Notes: generated by a model not told the origin, from the sequence alone. DNA of 9,483 bases from an uncultured Pirellula sp. (GCA_903837255.1 CAILTZ010000239.1:1-9483), one strand, 5' to 3'; shown: positions 1 to 7,170, counted from the stretch's first letter. Numbers and translations: made by a program.

Positions 1-1260
1 ATGATGCTCGTCAAGGCCGGTCCGGCCGTCGATGATCTCATCAACCAACTGACCCCACACCTCGAACCAGGCGATATCCTCATCGATGGTGGCAATACCC
101 ACTATGTCGATACCGAACGCCGTACCAAAGATGTCGAAAGCAAAGGGCTCTTGTTCGTCGGATCGGGTGTTTCCGGTGGAGAAGAAGGAGCCCTCAAGGG
201 CCCGAGCCTCATGCCCGGCGGTAGCAAAGCCGCTTGGCCAACCATCAAACCGATCTTCCAAGCTATCTCGGCCAAGGTTGGTCCTAACAACGATATCCCA
301 TGCTGCGAATGGGTCGGCCCACGCGGGGCTGGTCACTACGTCAAGATGGTTCACAACGGGATCGAATACGGCGATATGCAGCTGATCTGCGAAGCCTATC
401 TGCTTCTCAAAGAAGCCGGTGGACTATCCAACGACGAACTCTACGATGTCTTCGAAGATTGGAACCGAGGAGAGCTCCAAAGCTACCTGATCGAAATCAC
501 CCGAGATATCTTCAGCGTCAAAGATGATCAAGGTGGCTCGGGCTACCTAGTCGACCAAATCCTCGATGTCGCAGGTGCAAAGGGGACCGGCAAGTGGATG
601 AGCCAACTGGCCTTGGACCTAGGGGTCCCAAGCACGCTCGTCACCACCGCCGTCTACGCCCGATGCTTGGCCGCCTTGAAAGACGCTCGCGTTCGGGCCA
701 GCAAGGTCCTGTCGGCTCCCGTCGACTCGCACAACCCTGCCTTCGACGCTGCCGTGAAAGGCTTAGTCGGCGATCGCAAGAAGTTCATCGAAGCCGTCCG
801 CCACGCGCTGTATGCCTCGAAAATCTGCTCGTATGCACAAGGCTTCGTCCAATTGCAAGAAGCCAGCAAGGAACTCGACTGGGGCCTGAACTACGGCGAT
901 TGCGCTCTGCTGTGGCGTGGGGGTTGCATCATCCGCGCCCAGTTCCTCGACCGCATCAAAGAAGCCTTCGATGCCGAGCCGAATCTCGAGAACCTCCTGC
1001 TGCACCCATTCTTTAAAAAGGCGATCGACAACGCGCAAGAGTCCTGGCGCGCTGTCGTCATGGCCGCGAGCCACCTGGGCCTCCCTGTCCCAGCCTTCAC
1101 CACCGCACTCGGCTACTACGACAGCTACCGACTAGCCCGATTGCCGTCGAATCTGCTCCAAGCCCAGCGGGATTATTTCGGTGCCCACACCTACCAACGA
1201 CTCGATCGCACGGGTGTATTCCACAGCGAATGGCTCGACCTGCGCAAAAATCCAAGCTAA
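1..1260 (+). CDS. gnd: 6-phosphogluconate dehydrogenase, decarboxylating (5'-truncated by window edge)
   Basis: Oxidative pentose phosphate pathway enzyme: 6-phosphogluconate + NADP+ gives ribulose 5-phosphate + CO2 + NADPH, in the cytosol. The visible 419 residues begin at MMLVKAG, which matches the LLMVKAG stretch about 70 residues into the E. coli enzyme. The N-terminal Rossmann GxGxMG motif is therefore upstream of the window and residue 1 here is not the true start. Visible signatures are IDGGNT (28-33), GSGVSGGEEGALKGPS (54-69) and GAGHYVKMVHNGIEYGD (109-125), with catalytic Lys115, His118, Asn119 and Glu122. GAKGTGKW (192-199) and the C-terminal substrate tail QRDYFGAHTYQR (389-400) follow. 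The C-terminus is intact, ending GVFHSEWLDL. With the missing part the length would be about 490, normal for the long-form family. The codons favour C-ending forms, like the EF-G gene behind it. Identity is near certain from family motifs. Confidence 0.97.
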   Translation: MMLVKAGPAVDDLINQLTPHLEPGDILIDGGNTHYVDTERRTKDVESKGLLFVGSGVSGGEEGALKGPSLMPGGSKAAWPTIKPIFQAISAKVGPNNDIPCCEWVGPRGAGHYVKMVHNGIEYGDMQLICEAYLLLKEAGGLSNDELYDVFEDWNRGELQSYLIEITRDIFSVKDDQGGSGYLVDQILDVAGAKGTGKWMSQLALDLGVPSTLVTTAVYARCLAALKDARVRASKVLSAPVDSHNPAFDAAVKGLVGDRKKFIEAVRHALYASKICSYAQGFVQLQEASKELDWGLNYGDCALLWRGGCIIRAQFLDRIKEAFDAEPNLENLLLHPFFKKAIDNAQESWRAVVMAASHLGLPVPAFTTALGYYDSYRLARLPSNLLQAQRDYFGAHTYQRLDRTGVFHSEWLDLRKNPS

Positions 1261-1298
1261 AACATTCGGGCTTGGAATTCCGAAATTACTCGAAGTGG

Positions 1299-1314
1299 AA
1301 CGCCTCGGCGTTTT
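1299..1314 (+). terminator. Terminator-like hairpin between gnd and EF-G
   Basis: AACGCC-TC-GGCGTT is a 6-bp inverted repeat with a CTCG tetraloop if the innermost C-G pair opens, and it runs straight into TTTT. It would fit a weak intrinsic terminator for gnd. It ends only 5 nt before the EF-G ATG, so it also occupies the place where a Shine-Dalgarno site would be. The short stem and four-T tract make it weak, and a role in folding the EF-G translation start is equally possible. Confidence 0.4.
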
Positions 1315-1319
1315 GATGC

Positions 1320-3413
1320 ATGGCTCGTGAGCTAAAGACGATCCGAAACATCGGTATCATTGCGCATATCGATGCGGGAAAAACAACAGTCACCGAACAG
1401 ATGCTCTACATGAGCGGTGCCAAGCACCGAGCGGGGGCCGTCGATTCCGGGACTACCGAAACCGACGACGACCCTGAAGAGCAGCAGCGCGGTATCACCA
1501 TCTTCGCCGCTTGCGTGACGTTCCGTTGGAAAGACTGCTCGGTCAACCTCCTGGATACCCCCGGCCACGTCGATTTCACCGCCGAGGTCGAACGATGCTT
1601 GCGCGTCCTCGATGGAGCTGTCGTCGTCTTTAGCGCCCGGGAAGGTGTCGAGGCCCAAAGCGAAACGGTTTGGAGACAAGCCAACAAATACGGTGTCCCC
1701 AGAATCGTGTTCATCAACAAACTCGATCGCGAAGGTGCCGATTTTTACCGAGTCCTCGAAGAGATCGGGCCGAGACTCGGGGCGGATCCGGTCGCAATCC
1801 AAATCCCTGTTGGCCAAGGACCCGCGCACACCAGCGAACCGTTCCGAGCGATCATCGACCTGATCGATATGAAACTCCTGACCTTCAGCACCGAGGATGC
1901 CGGCCGCACGGTCACGGCTGAAGATCTTTCAGATGACCTTCTTGCCGACGCTCGCGATTGGCGAAATGTCATGCTCGAAAAACTCTACACGCACAGCGAA
2001 GAGATGATGGAACTGGCGATGGAGGAAAAACCGATTCCCCCTGAGCTCATCCGCAAAACCCTCCGGGAAGCTTGTGTCAGACAAGCCATCCAGCCGGTCC
2101 TCTGCGGATCGGCTCTGCACGGTGTGGGTGTCCAGCCACTGCTCGACGGCGTGGCCGCTTATCTGCCATGCCCAACCGATCGGCCTGCGGTCGAAGGGTA
2201 CGATCCGAAAAAGCCCGACAAAAAACTCCTTCGAAATCCCGACCCCAAGGACCCCTTCTGCGCTTTGGTCTTCAAAATCCTCCCTGCAAAGACCGGCGAC
2301 ATGTTCTGGATCCGCGTTTATTCGGGCAAGCTCGAATCCAACTCGCGAGTCTACAACCCCAACCGCGACAAGAAAGAGAACGTCGCACAGCTTTGGCAAA
2401 TCCACGCCTCGAAACGGGACCGCCAAGGTCAGATCGATACCCTCGAATGCGGCGATATCGCCTGCGCCATCGGACCCCGCGATTCGATCACCGGCGATAC
2501 CCTCTGCGATACCCGTGAGATGGTCCAATTGCCATCGATCCAGTTCGCCCAATCGGTCATCTCGATGGCGATCGAACCTGAGAATACCACCGAACGCAAG
2601 AAGCTCGCCGAAGTCCTCGACATGCTCAAACGTCAGGACCCGACGTTTCACGCCAACGAGAGCGCCGAGTCCGGACAGACGATCATCTCCGGCATGGGTG
2701 AACTTCACCTGGAAGTCATCAAGAACCGACTCGTCCGAGATTTTCAACTGAACGTCAAGTTTTATAAGCCGCGCGTCTCGTACCGCGAGACGATTCGCCA
2801 ACAGACCGAAGTCACCGGGCAATGCAATCGCCAAGTCGGCTCGCAGAATCTCTTCGCTCGCTTGAAGGTTCGTTTTGAGCCCCTCGAAGACCTCTCCTCG
2901 AAAGTCATCGTGCTAGACCGCACTCCGCCGGAGAAAATGCTCCCAGAGAATCTTCGCCAAGTCGCCTTGGAAGAACTCAAGAACCGAGCCGAAGGGGGTG
3001 GGCTCATCGGATCGTTCCCGCTGGCGGGTATGAGGATCAGTATTCTAGGAGCTGAACTAGCCGAGGTTGGTTCAGACGAAGTCGCGTTTCGAATCGCGGC
3101 CAACGACGCGTTTGACGAAGGGCTTCGAGCCGGCGGGCCGGCACTGCTCGAACCGATGATGAAGATGGAAATCACCACCCCGGCGGATTATCTCGGGGAG
3201 ATCGTCGGCGATCTGCAACAACGTCGCGGCCTGATCGAAAAGACCGAGTCGCGCGGAGCGATCACCCAAGTCACCTCGCTGGCCCCCCTGAAGGAGCTCT
3301 TCGGATACTCGAGCGCGATCCGATCCCTGAGCCAAGGTCGCGCGGGCTGCTCGATGGAACCACAGGGTTACCAAGTCGCCCCGCAGGCCGACATGGAATC
3401 CTTCGCGATGTAG
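1320..3413 (+). CDS. fusA: Translation elongation factor G (divergent EF-G paralogue type)
   Basis: GTPase that drives tRNA-mRNA translocation on the ribosome, or ribosome recycling in some paralogues. The 697 residues are full length. GTPase motifs are G1 AHIDAGKT (15-22), G2 RGITI (57-61), G3 DTPGH (79-83), G4 NKLD (133-136) and G5 GSA (263-265). A domain II follows at about 310-400. Domain III has the GMGELHLEV signature (458-466). The C-terminal domain V has the GYSSAIRSLSQGRAG stretch. The MARELKTIRNIGIIAHID start fits the family. An ATG 4 nt upstream is out of frame and closes after four codons. No Shine-Dalgarno site is visible, because a hairpin lies there. The switch I region (GAVDSGTTETDDDPEEQQ) is unlike E. 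coli FusA and closer to the EF-G2/spdEFG groups known in planctomycetes, spirochaetes and mitochondria. The family call is secure. Which paralogue it is, and whether it translocates or recycles, is inference. Confidence 0.95.
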   Translation: MARELKTIRNIGIIAHIDAGKTTVTEQMLYMSGAKHRAGAVDSGTTETDDDPEEQQRGITIFAACVTFRWKDCSVNLLDTPGHVDFTAEVERCLRVLDGAVVVFSAREGVEAQSETVWRQANKYGVPRIVFINKLDREGADFYRVLEEIGPRLGADPVAIQIPVGQGPAHTSEPFRAIIDLIDMKLLTFSTEDAGRTVTAEDLSDDLLADARDWRNVMLEKLYTHSEEMMELAMEEKPIPPELIRKTLREACVRQAIQPVLCGSALHGVGVQPLLDGVAAYLPCPTDRPAVEGYDPKKPDKKLLRNPDPKDPFCALVFKILPAKTGDMFWIRVYSGKLESNSRVYNPNRDKKENVAQLWQIHASKRDRQGQIDTLECGDIACAIGPRDSITGDTLCDTREMVQLPSIQFAQSVISMAIEPENTTERKKLAEVLDMLKRQDPTFHANESAESGQTIISGMGELHLEVIKNRLVRDFQLNVKFYKPRVSYRETIRQQTEVTGQCNRQVGSQNLFARLKVRFEPLEDLSSKVIVLDRTPPEKMLPENLRQVALEELKNRAEGGGLIGSFPLAGMRISILGAELAEVGSDEVAFRIAANDAFDEGLRAGGPALLEPMMKMEITTPADYLGEIVGDLQQRRGLIEKTESRGAITQVTSLAPLKELFGYSSAIRSLSQGRAGCSMEPQGYQVAPQADMESFAM

Positions 3414-3457
3414 AAACAATCGCTAGATCGGACGTTCGGTCGGATAGGCAAAATGCA

Positions 3458-4072
3458 ATGTTCATAACCCTCGACGGTATCGATGGTGGAGGCAAGTCCA
3501 CACAGATTGAGCTGCTTGCCAACTGGCTTGCATCGCAAGGCCACAGCGTCCAAACCCATCGCGATCCAGGATCGACCAAACTCGGAACCGCCGTGCGGGA
3601 GATCCTGCTGCATCGCGAGGATATACCGCTGGCCAATACCACCGAGATGCTCCTGTACATGGCGGCACGTGCACAGCTGGTCGCAGAGAACATTCGACCC
3701 GCCTTGGAATCCGGCGTCACCATCGTGTGCGATCGCTTTCTGCTGGCCAATGTCGTCTACCAAGGCTCGGCCGGAGGGCTCGATGTCCAAGAGCTTTGGC
3801 AGGTCGGCAAGATCGCCACAGCAGGATGCATGCCCGATGTGACGATCGTGCTGGACATCGATCCCCAAATCGCAGCGTCGCGGATCCAGCGCGGCCAAGA
3901 CAGGCTCGAGAAACGAGGGATCGAGTACTTCAAAAAAGTCCGCGAGGGGTTCCTCGCGCAATTGCCTCGCTGCGGAGGGCTCACAGCCGTCATCGACGCC
4001 GACCAAGACGTCCAGAGCATCCATCAACAGATCGTTGCAGTGATGGAAAAAGCCCTAAAAGCAAAGCCGTAA
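3458..4072 (+). CDS. tmk: Thymidylate kinase (dTMP kinase)
   Basis: Phosphorylates dTMP to dTDP with ATP, the step joining the de novo and salvage routes to dTTP; cytosolic. The 204 residues are typical for the family. Motifs are the P-loop GIDGGGKST (7-15), RDPGST (35-40; usually REPGGT), the CDRFLLANVVYQG block (91-103) with the DR pair Asp92-Arg93 (usually DRY, here DRF), and an Arg-rich LID around SRIQRGQDRLEKR (141-153). The start at 3458 has an AGG about 10 nt upstream. A nearer upstream ATG at 3453 is out of frame. It follows EF-G after 44 bp and is only 5 bp from the next ORF, so it probably heads a three-gene transcript with two exported hydrolases. The RDPGST and DRF substitutions are conservative, and activity is expected. 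Confidence 0.93.
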   Translation: MFITLDGIDGGGKSTQIELLANWLASQGHSVQTHRDPGSTKLGTAVREILLHREDIPLANTTEMLLYMAARAQLVAENIRPALESGVTIVCDRFLLANVVYQGSAGGLDVQELWQVGKIATAGCMPDVTIVLDIDPQIAASRIQRGQDRLEKRGIEYFKKVREGFLAQLPRCGGLTAVIDADQDVQSIHQQIVAVMEKALKAKP

Positions 4073-4077
4073 GCAAG

Positions 4078-4968
4078 ATGGACAAGGGTTTCATTCATCG
4101 CCGACAGATCCTCTCGATTGGATCGGCTCTGGGGCTCGGGACCCTGTGTGCCCACGGTCAGCAGCCCGTCGAACCGGTCAATCCAAAGCCAAGCGGCTCG
4201 AGCATCGATCGGCGCGGGACTCTCTTGATGTGCGGAGGGGGCAAGCTGCCCAACGAGATCCTCGATCGCTTCTGCGAACTTGGGGAGTTCAATAAATCGA
4301 TGTTGGTATTGATCCCTACGGCATCGGAACGCTCGGATACCGGGGACTACTCCCCTTGGCTCGAGCTTTGGAAGCAACGCGGTTGGAGGGATGTTCAGAT
4401 CGTCCATGCACCGGATCGACAAACGGTCACGCGCGAGGATTTCGGTAAACAGATCGAGCAGGCGTCGGCAGTGTGGATCACCGGCGGGGATCAAAATCGG
4501 CTAGCACAGAGGTTCCATGCATCGGTGCTTGTCGATCAGCTCTACAAACTGTTGGCTCGAGGCGGAGTTCTCGGAGGCACCAGTGCAGGTGCAGCGATCA
4601 TGTCCAAGCGGATGATCACAGGTGGTACCAATGAGCCGACGATGGGCGAGGGTTTTGGTTTGCTTCCCGAGGTGATTGTCGATCAGCACTTTACGCAAAA
4701 GAACCGCTTTGAGCGACTGGCCAAAGCCATCGCGATGCATCGAGATTTGGTGGGGATCGGAATCGACGAATCAACCGGGGTCGAGCTCCAAGCATCGGGT
4801 GGGAGCGTGATCGGCCAGGGTAGCGTGCACGTTTATCTTGACAATCACAGTGATCGAGACAAGAGCGAGCCAATCGTATGGGCTTCTGGTCAGAGGATCG
4901 CGCCAGAGGGTTGGTCACGTCTATTCAAGTTTGGTGAGTTGGGTTCCAAGCAAGTGAGTTCCAAATGA
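4078..4968 (+). CDS. Exported cyanophycinase-like serine peptidase (family S51)
   Basis: Family S51 includes cyanophycinases, which cut multi-L-arginyl-poly-L-aspartate to beta-Asp-Arg dipeptides, and dipeptidase E. The true start is taken at 4078 (MDKGFIHRRQ), giving 296 residues. The open frame runs further upstream but only as overlap with tmk. Residues 8-27 form a twin-arginine-type leader: HRRQILS, then a short hydrophobic stretch ending near AHG-QQ. The core has TLLMCGGGKLP (48-58), ITGGDQNRLAQRF (134-146), the nucleophile elbow GGTSAGAA (166-173) with Ser169, VDQHFTQKNRFERL (201-214) with His204, and GIGIDESTG (226-234). These are S51 hallmarks. The third catalytic acid is probably in the stretch between Ser169 and His204. 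It lies between tmk and an alpha/beta hydrolase and overlaps the latter by 4 bp. The real substrate may be another isopeptide or acidic peptide, because cyanophycin use is not shown by the sequence. Confidence 0.88.
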   Translation: MDKGFIHRRQILSIGSALGLGTLCAHGQQPVEPVNPKPSGSSIDRRGTLLMCGGGKLPNEILDRFCELGEFNKSMLVLIPTASERSDTGDYSPWLELWKQRGWRDVQIVHAPDRQTVTREDFGKQIEQASAVWITGGDQNRLAQRFHASVLVDQLYKLLARGGVLGGTSAGAAIMSKRMITGGTNEPTMGEGFGLLPEVIVDQHFTQKNRFERLAKAIAMHRDLVGIGIDESTGVELQASGGSVIGQGSVHVYLDNHSDRDKSEPIVWASGQRIAPEGWSRLFKFGELGSKQVSSK

Positions 4969-5801
4969 TCATGCAACAGAGAGTTATCGCAAGCAGTATT
5001 TTGAGCGTGTCTTTTCTTGCGGTGGCCTGTGTCTTATCGGTGTTTCCTGGCCGAGGCTTGGCACAAGAGCCGGCCAAGAAGTTGCCGATCGAGGGCCAGA
5101 CGATCGTGCTGGGCCAGAGCGTGGCTTTTGTGATTCCGGCGGCTGCTGAGTTTCGAGGGGCGGATGGATCGACGGCCAAGCCGTGGGTTTGGTATGCACC
5201 GACGCTGCCCAATCTGCCCGGCCCCGAGGAGCGTTGGATGTTTGAGCGGTTTGTGCAAGCCGGAATCGCGATCGCGGGGATCGATGCTGGGGAATCGTAT
5301 GGGAGCCCGAATGGCAATCGGGTCTTTGATCGTTTGCATGCGGAGATGATTCGACGTGGGTATTCCAAGACACCGGTCATGCTCGGTCGATCGCGCGGAG
5401 GATTGCAGACCCTATCGTGGGCCGCGGATCATCCCGATCAAGTCGCGGCGTGGGCAGGGATTTATCCGGTGTGCAATTTGGCAAGTTATCCAGGGCTCGA
5501 TCGAGCGGCTGGGGCTTATGAGTTAAGTTCCGAGCAGCTTAAGGATCGTTTGAAGGAGTTCAATCCGGTCGATCGCATGGGCAGGCTTGCGCAGGCCAAG
5601 GTGCCGTTGTTTGCGATCCATGGGGATGTCGACACGGTGGTTCCATTGGAGCTTAATTCCGGGTTGCTCAAGGAGACGTATGCTGCGGTCCGGGGTCCGG
5701 CCATGGAGCTTGTTGTACCCCCGGGTCAGGGGCACAACATGTGGGAAGGTTTCTTTCAAAGCAAAGAGCTCGTCGATTTCGTAGTCCGCCAGGCGCGTTA
5801 G
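4965..5801 (+). CDS. Secreted alpha/beta hydrolase (S9/esterase-like)
   Basis: A 278-residue exported serine hydrolase. Residues 1-33 look like a Sec signal: basic start, hydrophobic 11-27, and a probable cut after GLA before QEP. Cys22 in AVAC is a weak lipobox alternative. The catalytic triad can be read: Ser143 in the elbow GRSRGG (141-146), Asp223 in HGDVDTVVP (219-227) and His257 in GQGHNMW (254-260). The GRSRGG elbow and the HGDxDTVVP block resemble prolyl-oligopeptidase-type and polysaccharide-esterase-type hydrolases. The substrate cannot be told. Its ATG overlaps the TGA of the S51 gene (ATGA), and I see no clear ribosome binding site, which points to translational coupling. A second in-frame ATG two codons on would remove the overlap. 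Both partners being exported suggests a joint extracellular or periplasmic degradation role, but this is inference from layout only. Confidence 0.87.
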   Translation: MIMQQRVIASSILSVSFLAVACVLSVFPGRGLAQEPAKKLPIEGQTIVLGQSVAFVIPAAAEFRGADGSTAKPWVWYAPTLPNLPGPEERWMFERFVQAGIAIAGIDAGESYGSPNGNRVFDRLHAEMIRRGYSKTPVMLGRSRGGLQTLSWAADHPDQVAAWAGIYPVCNLASYPGLDRAAGAYELSSEQLKDRLKEFNPVDRMGRLAQAKVPLFAIHGDVDTVVPLELNSGLLKETYAAVRGPAMELVVPPGQGHNMWEGFFQSKELVDFVVRQAR

Positions 5802-5810
5802 GGACAGCAA

Positions 5811-5837
5811 GACTGATCGGACTGATCCGACTGCTCG
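5811..5837 (+). repeat. 9-bp tandem repeat, three copies
   Basis: Three adjacent 9-mers follow the alpha/beta hydrolase stop by 9 bp: GACTGATCG, GACTGATCC and GACTGCTCG. The first two also fold into TCGGA-CTGA-TCCGA, a 5-bp stem. It is too short to call a terminator, since no T tract follows. Confidence 0.6.
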
Positions 5838-5884
5838 TCAGGGTCGAGCTTCTTCATGGTATTTTTGCGCCGCGAGTCCTCTAT

Positions 5885-5909
5885 TAGCGAACAATAGCGT
5901 CCATTAGCG
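5885..5909 (+). promoter_or_regulatory. Three TAGCG direct repeats at exact 10-bp spacing
   Basis: TAGCG occurs at 5885-5889, 5895-5899 and 5905-5909, so the copies lie on the same face of the helix. The outer two extend to ATTAGCG and the middle one is ATAGCG. They sit about 145-165 bp upstream of the triple-YbjQ gene in a gene-free stretch. Phased direct repeats of this kind are typical of response-regulator or activator sites, but no regulator is identified. Confidence 0.35.
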
Positions 5910-5913
5910 GTCT

Positions 5914-5939
5914 AAAAAACCCGGGCCGATGGTCCTGGG
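5914..5939 (-). terminator. Intrinsic terminator reading on the - strand
   Basis: The + strand has AAAAAA (5914-5919), then CCCGGGCC, loop GAT, then GGTCCTGGG. The arms pair over 8 bp with one G-T and one bulged base. Read on the - strand this is a GC-rich hairpin followed by six T, a classic intrinsic terminator. On the + strand no T tract follows. No - strand gene is seen upstream of it, so its client would be an antisense or non-coding transcript, or it could be a relic. Confidence 0.5.
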
Positions 5940-6040
5940 AGTACGATCGAGAGATTAGATACTTAGCCACCAAAATCCCAGAAGAGCGCAAAATCGGTTA
6001 GCATTTACGTTTCTGAGCAGCAACACCCAATAACGATTAT

Positions 6041-6047
6041 GGAGAGG
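6041..6047 (+). promoter_or_regulatory. Strong Shine-Dalgarno site for the triple-YbjQ gene
   Basis: GGAGAGG ends 4 nt before the ATG at 6052. It is the best ribosome binding site in the window and fixes this start over the in-frame ATG three codons on. Most other starts here rely on weak sites or on overlap with the gene before. Confidence 0.7.
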
Positions 6048-6051
6048 CATC

Positions 6052-7170
6052 ATGGTACGAATGACAGGCTTGTCCGGTAACGAGATTTATTGTTTGTCCT
6101 TGAAGGGATATACGCCTGGGGAGCTCGTCGTCGGGAACTCCGTTTTCTCGATGGGCTTTTTAGGTGGCTTGTCGGCATTCGGCAGCTCATTTATCGGGGG
6201 GGAGGTTGCTGAGGTTACTTCGATCATTCATGAGGGACGCCAGAACGCATTGGACCGGATGGTTGGCGAGGCGGAAGGTCATGGAGGTGAGGGGATCACC
6301 GGTGTCAGTAGCGAGCTGACGACCTTCCACGGAAGGAGTGAGTTTCTTACGGTAGCTTCGGTGGTGCATTTAGCGGATCGAAAGTCAAGCTCGTTAGGCT
6401 TTTCAACGAGTGCCAACGGGCAGGATTTGTACTGCCAGTTGGATGCTGGATTTCGTCCGTTGCGATTTGTGTTTGGCAATGTTGCGTTTTCGATTGGCGT
6501 TGGGTCTGGGATCGTCGGCGCGTTAAAGACAATGGGGCGGGGGGAGATCAAAGAGTTCAGCGACATCTTCAACAAGACGCGACACTTGGCATTGCATCGT
6601 ATTGCAAGTGAGGCCCATCGTGCGGGGGCCAACAGCGTTATCGGGATCGAAACGCGAGCGATGACTTGGGCAGGATTGCATGAGATGCTCATGCTCGGGA
6701 CGGCCTCGGAGCATCCCCGATTGCCGGCTGCCAAAAGTCCGCACGACGTGGTCACAAGCGATCTGACCAACGAGGAGATGTGGAACCTTGTCCATTTAGG
6801 CTACATGCCGATCAAGCTCGTGCTTGGGACGGCGGTCTATTCGCTGGGGATTGTCGGCGGAATGAAGGCTTGGTTTAGATCGATGAGCCGTGGAGAAATA
6901 CCTGAGTTGACCAGTCTCATCTATGAGGCACGTGAGCATGCAATCGGGATGATCCGAGACGAAGCGGCGGCGTTGAATGCCGACAGCGTGGTAGGGATAA
7001 AGACACACATCCACGAACACAACAACCTGTTAGAGTTTATGGCGATCGGTACGGCGGTTAAGAAAATGCCAGGGCTGACAACGCTCAGCGAGCAGCTGCC
7101 CCCACAGGCCATCATCAGAGACAAAGACACTTGGGTTTCCAAGGTCGCATTGAATCTCCCAGGACATTAA
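6052..7170 (+). CDS. Protein of three tandem YbjQ/UPF0145-like domains
   Basis: The 372 residues contain no signal peptide or clear membrane span. They consist of three copies of a roughly 100-residue YbjQ-like (UPF0145, PF01906 'putative heavy-metal-binding') unit at about 9-106, 123-219 and 239-338. The copies align through the ELVVGNSVFSMG, RFVFGNVAFSIG and KLVLGTAVYSLG blocks, then GGEVAEVTS, RGEIKEFSD and RGEIPELTS. The R-x-x-A-(L/I) helix ending in EA comes next, then GITGVS, SVIGIE and SVVGIK, closing with a hydrophobic strand and GTA in copies 2 and 3. Copy 1 is the most diverged at its end. Ordinary YbjQ proteins are single domains of about 100-110 residues, so this is a triplication. 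YbjQ function is not established, and metal binding is only a family label. The stop overlaps the start of the PhzF-family gene by 1 bp, implying coupled expression. Confidence 0.82.
   Translation: MVRMTGLSGNEIYCLSLKGYTPGELVVGNSVFSMGFLGGLSAFGSSFIGGEVAEVTSIIHEGRQNALDRMVGEAEGHGGEGITGVSSELTTFHGRSEFLTVASVVHLADRKSSSLGFSTSANGQDLYCQLDAGFRPLRFVFGNVAFSIGVGSGIVGALKTMGRGEIKEFSDIFNKTRHLALHRIASEAHRAGANSVIGIETRAMTWAGLHEMLMLGTASEHPRLPAAKSPHDVVTSDLTNEEMWNLVHLGYMPIKLVLGTAVYSLGIVGGMKAWFRSMSRGEIPELTSLIYEAREHAIGMIRDEAAALNADSVVGIKTHIHEHNNLLEFMAIGTAVKKMPGLTTLSEQLPPQAIIRDKDTWVSKVALNLPGH

Noticed and set aside
1271..1300. Possible promoter (TTGGAA and a -10-like hexamer) before EF-G
   Set aside because: No acceptable -10 at 16-18 bp, and no fit to a sigma-54 site.
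1929..2834. 301-codon open frame on the - strand inside EF-G
   Set aside because: It lies wholly antisense to an unmistakable EF-G gene, has no recognisable domain, and such frames are common opposite strongly biased GC-rich codons.
3368..4027. 219-codon open frame on the - strand opposite tmk
   Set aside because: It is fully antisense to tmk with its P-loop and DR motifs, shows no family motifs, and crosses the EF-G end.
3727..4077. 117-residue N-terminal extension of the S51 peptidase frame
   Set aside because: It overlaps tmk in another frame and would bury the twin-arginine-type leader. The start at 4078 gives a normal exported protein.
7131..7169. 13-residue N-terminal extension of the PhzF-family protein
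   Set aside because: Family members begin directly with the YYQIDTFTN-type strand, and the TAATG overlap with AGGA upstream supports 7170.
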